A stretch of 16,960 nucleotides of DNA from Streptosporangiaceae bacterium (GTDB lineage: Bacteria > Actinomycetota > Actinomycetes > Streptosporangiales > Streptosporangiaceae): positions 1-16,960 of the forward strand of contig JASIBJ010000139.1 in the NCBI GenBank assembly GCA_030045215.1. The letters are read 5' to 3'. A program made the position numbers and the translations under genes. This document shows, in pieces, positions 14,022-16,960 of this stretch (positions are counted from its first letter, which is position 1; each line of letters starts with the position of its first letter). The notes under the pieces were generated by a model. The model worked only from the letters and a program-made list of their open reading frames with translations, was not told the DNA's origin and did not search any database.

Positions 14022-15380
14022 CTAGACGAGCACCTCCGGGGCAGGCGGATGGCTCAGGAACGCCTCCGGGCTGGCCGACCGGCCGTAGGCTCCGGCCTGG
14101 AAGATCACGACGAGGTCCCCGGCCTCCGCAGGGGGCAGCAGAACGCGGTCGGCGAGCAAGTCAAGCGGCGTGCACAGCTTTCCGACGACCGAGACAGTCT
14201 CGGTCGGTTCCACGTCCATCTTGTTGCCGACCGCGACCGGGTAATTACGCCGGACGACCTGCCCGAAGTTCCCTGATGCGGCGAGCTGGTGGTGCAGCCC
14301 GCCGTCGGTCACGAGGAACACCCGACCGCGCGAGCGCTTCCTGTCCACGATCCTGGTGACGTAGACGCCGCACTCACCGACGATGTACCGGCCCAGCTCG
14401 ACCACGACCCTGACCCCGGGCAGTTCGGGCTCGATCCGCTCGGCAATCAGCTCGCCGAGCGCGGCCCCCACGACCTCCACGTCCAGCGGCACGTCCTTCT
14501 CGTAGTACGGGATGCCGAAGCCGCCGCCGAGGTTCAGGTAGCGGATCGGAGCGGTCGCGGAGCAGGCCAGCCTGATGACCAGGTCCACGGTCTCGCGCTG
14601 GGCCTGCGCGAGCACGTCGGCGTGCAGGTTCTGGGAGCCGGCAAACACGTGGAAGCCGAGCACGTCCACATCGGCCGCGGTGAGCCTCTTGAGCAGCTGC
14701 GGCACTTCCTCGGCGTCGACACCGAACTGCTGGGGCCCACCGCCCATCCGCATGCCCGAACCCTTGATCGCGAAGTCCGGGTTCACCCTGATCGCCACGC
14801 GCGGCCGGATCGCGAGTTCCTCCCCGATCGCCGCCAGCCTGTCCGCTTCCGTCGGCGACTCCAGCTCGACGGTGACGCCGGACGCCACCGCCTGCCGCAG
14901 CTCGGCCGGACTCTTGCCGGGGCCAGCGAAGCTGACCTGGGCCGGCGGCATCGTCGTGTTGAGCGCTACCCGGAGCTCAAGCGCCGACGCTACGTCGAAG
15001 GCGTCGACCAGACCGCTGAGATGATGTACGACGGCCGGCATCGGGTTGGCCTTGATCGCATAGCTCAACTCCACGCTCGCCGGCAGAGCGTTCCGCAGCC
15101 GGGCGACCCTGGCGGTCAGCAGCCGCCGGTCGTAGGCGAAGAACGGGGTCTCGCCGACGCGGTCGGCCAGCACCCCGAGCGGTACTCCGCCGACGCACAG
15201 GGCGCCGTGATCGGTGCCGAAGCTGGCAATCGTGCTGTGCCTGCCGCTTGCCTGGTGGCCGACCGCCAGGCTGTTGTCCCCCGCCGCGCGGCTGGTCGGC
15301 GTTCCGCCGCCGACCGGTAGCCGGCTGCCGACCTGCTCGCTGGTCGCCGTCAGGCCGTCAGCTTCACCAGTTGCCGTCAT
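14022..15380 (-). CDS. PLP-dependent decarboxylase, fold type III, exosortase-A-associated type
   Basis: This 452-residue enzyme belongs to the DAP/ornithine/arginine decarboxylase group (alanine-racemase-like barrel plus beta-domain). The PLP Schiff-base lysine is Lys110 in SYAIKANPMP. Other landmarks are RVNPDF (198-203), GFHVFAGSQ (242-250), the phosphate-binding GGGFGIPYY (285-293), ELGRY (328-332), the cross-subunit Cys403 in GKLCTPLD, and GAYG (430-433). The ending SASPEAFLSHPPAPEVLV and GSGMRMGGGPQQFG are not those of true LysA. They match what I recall of the decarboxylase found with exosortase-A EPS loci (TIGR03099-like). About 55 poorly conserved residues precede the fold, but ATG at 15380 overlaps the ligase stop (ATGA) and has GGAG (complement of 15389-15392) eight bases upstream, supporting this start. 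The likely role is decarboxylation of a substrate made by, or tethered with, the ligase and ACP; the substrate is not known. Confidence 0.88.
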   Translation of the reverse strand: MTATGEADGLTATSEQVGSRLPVGGGTPTSRAAGDNSLAVGHQASGRHSTIASFGTDHGALCVGGVPLGVLADRVGETPFFAYDRRLLTARVARLRNALPASVELSYAIKANPMPAVVHHLSGLVDAFDVASALELRVALNTTMPPAQVSFAGPGKSPAELRQAVASGVTVELESPTEADRLAAIGEELAIRPRVAIRVNPDFAIKGSGMRMGGGPQQFGVDAEEVPQLLKRLTAADVDVLGFHVFAGSQNLHADVLAQAQRETVDLVIRLACSATAPIRYLNLGGGFGIPYYEKDVPLDVEVVGAALGELIAERIEPELPGVRVVVELGRYIVGECGVYVTRIVDRKRSRGRVFLVTDGGLHHQLAASGNFGQVVRRNYPVAVGNKMDVEPTETVSVVGKLCTPLDLLADRVLLPPAEAGDLVVIFQAGAYGRSASPEAFLSHPPAPEVLV

Positions 15381-16960
15381 GCCGTCAGCTCCGCGCGCAG
15401 CCCGGCCCGGTCGAACTTGCCGTTCGGCGACCTGGGTATCTCGGCCCTGACCTCGATCCGTCTCGGCATCATGTACGCCGGCAGTACCTTCTTCATCGCC
15501 GCGAGCAGCGCTGCCGCCTCAACGAGGCCGCCGGCCGGCGGGCTGACAACCAGCAGGACGTGCTGGCCAAGGGTGGCATCGGGCAGCCCGAGCGCGACCG
15601 CGTCCCCGACCAGGCCGGTCTCGTAGGCCGCCTCCTCGACTTCCGTCGGGCTCACCCGGTAGCCGGACGTCTTGATCATCTCATCGTTGCGCCCGACGAA
15701 GTACAAGAAACCATCCTCGTCGCGGACCACCGCGTCGCCCGACCAGACCGCGACGTCGGCCGAGCACAGGCCCCGATCCGTGGCCGGGGCGGGCCGGAAC
15801 CGCTCGGCCGTCCGCTCCGGATCGTTCCAGTACCCCATCGCGACGAGCGCGCCGCGATGCACGAGCTCACCTTCCTCGCCTGGATCACACACCGATCCAT
15901 CCGGCCGGACGACCAGGATCTCCGCGTTCGGGATGGCCTTGCCGATCGAGTCCGGGCGCCGGTCGACCTCCGCCGGGTCCAGGTAGGTGGAACGGAACGC
16001 CTCGGTCAGCCCGTACATGAGGTAAGGCCGCGCGGCCGGGAAGATCCCCCGCAGCCGGTCCAGCGTAGCCTTCGGCATCCGCCCGCCCGTGTTCGCGAAG
16101 TACCTCAGGTGCGCCGTCGCCTCGGCGGGCCAGCGCTGCCCGGCAAGCTGGATCCATAGCGGCGGCACCCCGGTCAGCCCGGTCACCCGGTGGCGGGCGC
16201 AGAGCCTGACCGCATCGGCCGGCAGCAGGTAGTTGTGCAGGACCACGTGCGCACCGACCTCGAACCCCGTCGTCAGCTGGCTCAGCCCGGCGTCGAAGCT
16301 CAGCGGCAGGACCGACAGGATCACGTCGTCTGGCTGGTTGCCGAGATAGGAGGCGACGCTCGCCGCCCCGGCGATGAGGTTACGGTGACTGAGCACCACG
16401 CCCTTCGGCCTGCCGGTGCTGCCCGAGGTGTACAGGATCGCAGCCATGTCCACGTCGATCGCCTGAGCCGCCGGCAGGGCGGGCGACCGCGAGGAAGCCT
16501 CAGGCCACGGGCTTACCGCGTACCGCTCGCCCGGCACCGGCACGGCCCCGGCTCCGGCCGCGGTCGAGGTCACCGGGCCAGCCAGGACCACGTGCTCGAC
16601 GGATTTGCTCTCCTGGAGCTCGCCGCGGAGCAGTTCGAGCCGCTCGGCCGAGGTCACGAGGAGCCGGACGCCGCAGTCTCGCAGGATGTAGCCGACCTGC
16701 GCCGGCTTCAGCAGCGGGTTGACCGGGACGAACACGCAGTCTGCGACCGACGAGCCGAACAGCGCGACGACCGTCTCGATCCGCTTATCCAGGTAGACGG
16801 CGACTCGCTCGCTGCGGCGCAGCCCGAGCCCAGCCAGCATCCCGGCGAACTCGCGAAGCTGCCGCCATAGCTGCAGGTAGCTGACGGTGGTGACCTTATA
16901 GGTAACGGCCGGGGCTTCTGGGCTGCGGCCGGCCGCATCGGCGACAAGCTGGTGAATCTG
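15377..16960 (-). CDS. AMP-forming acyl ligase (ANL family), exosortase-A-associated type, 5'-partial
   Basis: This adenylating enzyme would activate a carboxylate as acyl-AMP and pass it to a thiol, here probably the nearby ACP. The first in-frame ATG is at 16840, but the frame is open to the right edge. The upstream 40 codons read like a normal ANL N-terminus (IHQLVADAAGRSPEAPAVTY and so on), so the gene continues beyond the window. Core motifs are ILYTSGSTGRPKG (P-loop, A3), YGLTEAFRSTY (A5), WSGD (A7), NDEMIKTSGYRVSPTEVEE (A8) and PNGKFDR with the catalytic A10 lysine. VFVPVNPLLKPAQV and RPDSIGKAIPNAEILVV are strongly reminiscent of the exosortase-A-associated ligase (TIGR03098-like). The stop overlaps the decarboxylase start by ATGA. 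The acid it activates cannot be read by eye. Confidence 0.88.
   Translation of the reverse strand, partial: QIHQLVADAAGRSPEAPAVTYKVTTVSYLQLWRQLREFAGMLAGLGLRRSERVAVYLDKRIETVVALFGSSVADCVFVPVNPLLKPAQVGYILRDCGVRLLVTSAERLELLRGELQESKSVEHVVLAGPVTSTAAGAGAVPVPGERYAVSPWPEASSRSPALPAAQAIDVDMAAILYTSGSTGRPKGVVLSHRNLIAGAASVASYLGNQPDDVILSVLPLSFDAGLSQLTTGFEVGAHVVLHNYLLPADAVRLCARHRVTGLTGVPPLWIQLAGQRWPAEATAHLRYFANTGGRMPKATLDRLRGIFPAARPYLMYGLTEAFRSTYLDPAEVDRRPDSIGKAIPNAEILVVRPDGSVCDPGEEGELVHRGALVAMGYWNDPERTAERFRPAPATDRGLCSADVAVWSGDAVVRDEDGFLYFVGRNDEMIKTSGYRVSPTEVEEAAYETGLVGDAVALGLPDATLGQHVLLVVSPPAGGLVEAAALLAAMKKVLPAYMMPRRIEVRAEIPRSPNGKFDRAGLRAELTA

Noticed and set aside
14289..15320. 343-residue plus-strand ORF opposite the PLP decarboxylase
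   Set aside because: It is antisense to a gene with clear catalytic motifs. The product is His/Arg/Asp/Gln-rich without a recognisable fold, as expected from GC-biased codons read backwards.
15248..16159. 303-residue plus-strand ORF opposite the ligase/decarboxylase junction
   Set aside because: It is antisense to both genes and crosses their ATGA junction. It shows no family features.

Overview
The window looks like a surface- or exopolysaccharide (EPS) locus from a high-GC Gram-positive bacterium, most likely an actinomycete. The evidence is the high overall GC, strongly GC-biased third codon positions, frequent GTG/TTG starts, lipoprotein signals on secreted enzymes, and dense 1-4 nt start/stop overlaps. 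The genus cannot be named from sequence alone. No rRNA, tRNA, CRISPR array or insertion sequence was seen.

Layout. (1) Positions 1-4327, plus strand: a three-gene translationally coupled set with a cellulose-synthase-like GT2 membrane glycosyltransferase (possibly cut by the left edge), a GH26-type mannanase-like lipoprotein and a GT-C (ArnT/PMT-like) membrane glycosyltransferase. (2) 4367-7436, minus strand: cysQ-cysD-cysN, coupled by 1-nt overlaps, for sulfate activation and PAP turnover. A strong dyad separates convergent cysN and the GT-C gene. (3) 7437-7673: divergent intergenic region with small hairpins. (4) 7674-11046, plus strand: a GT4 glycosyltransferase, a small SAM methyltransferase, a very structured 150-nt leader, and a lipoprotein with a right-handed beta-helix domain. 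(5) 11065-16960, minus strand: an operon entering from the right edge, read as AMP-forming acyl ligase (5' end outside the window), PLP-dependent decarboxylase, acyl carrier protein, a doubtful small ORF, a Wzy/O-antigen-ligase-like polymerase and a Wzz-like chain-length protein.

How it may work. The glycosyltransferases, Wzy-like and Wzz-like proteins would assemble and polymerise a polysaccharide. The GH26 and beta-helix lipoproteins would trim or bind it outside the cell. The methyltransferase and the sulfate-activation genes could supply decorations, although no sulfotransferase or APS kinase lies in the window.

The most interesting part is the ligase-decarboxylase-ACP trio. By recalled sequence pattern, its ligase and decarboxylase resemble the pair associated with exosortase-A/PEP-CTERM EPS loci of Gram-negative bacteria. 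Here the pair sits in an actinomycete-like locus beside wzy and wzz, with no exosortase or PEP-CTERM protein visible. A plausible but untested model is that an amino acid or other carboxylate is loaded on the ACP, decarboxylated while tethered (as glutamyl-ACP is by BtrK in butirosin biosynthesis), and transferred to the glycan.
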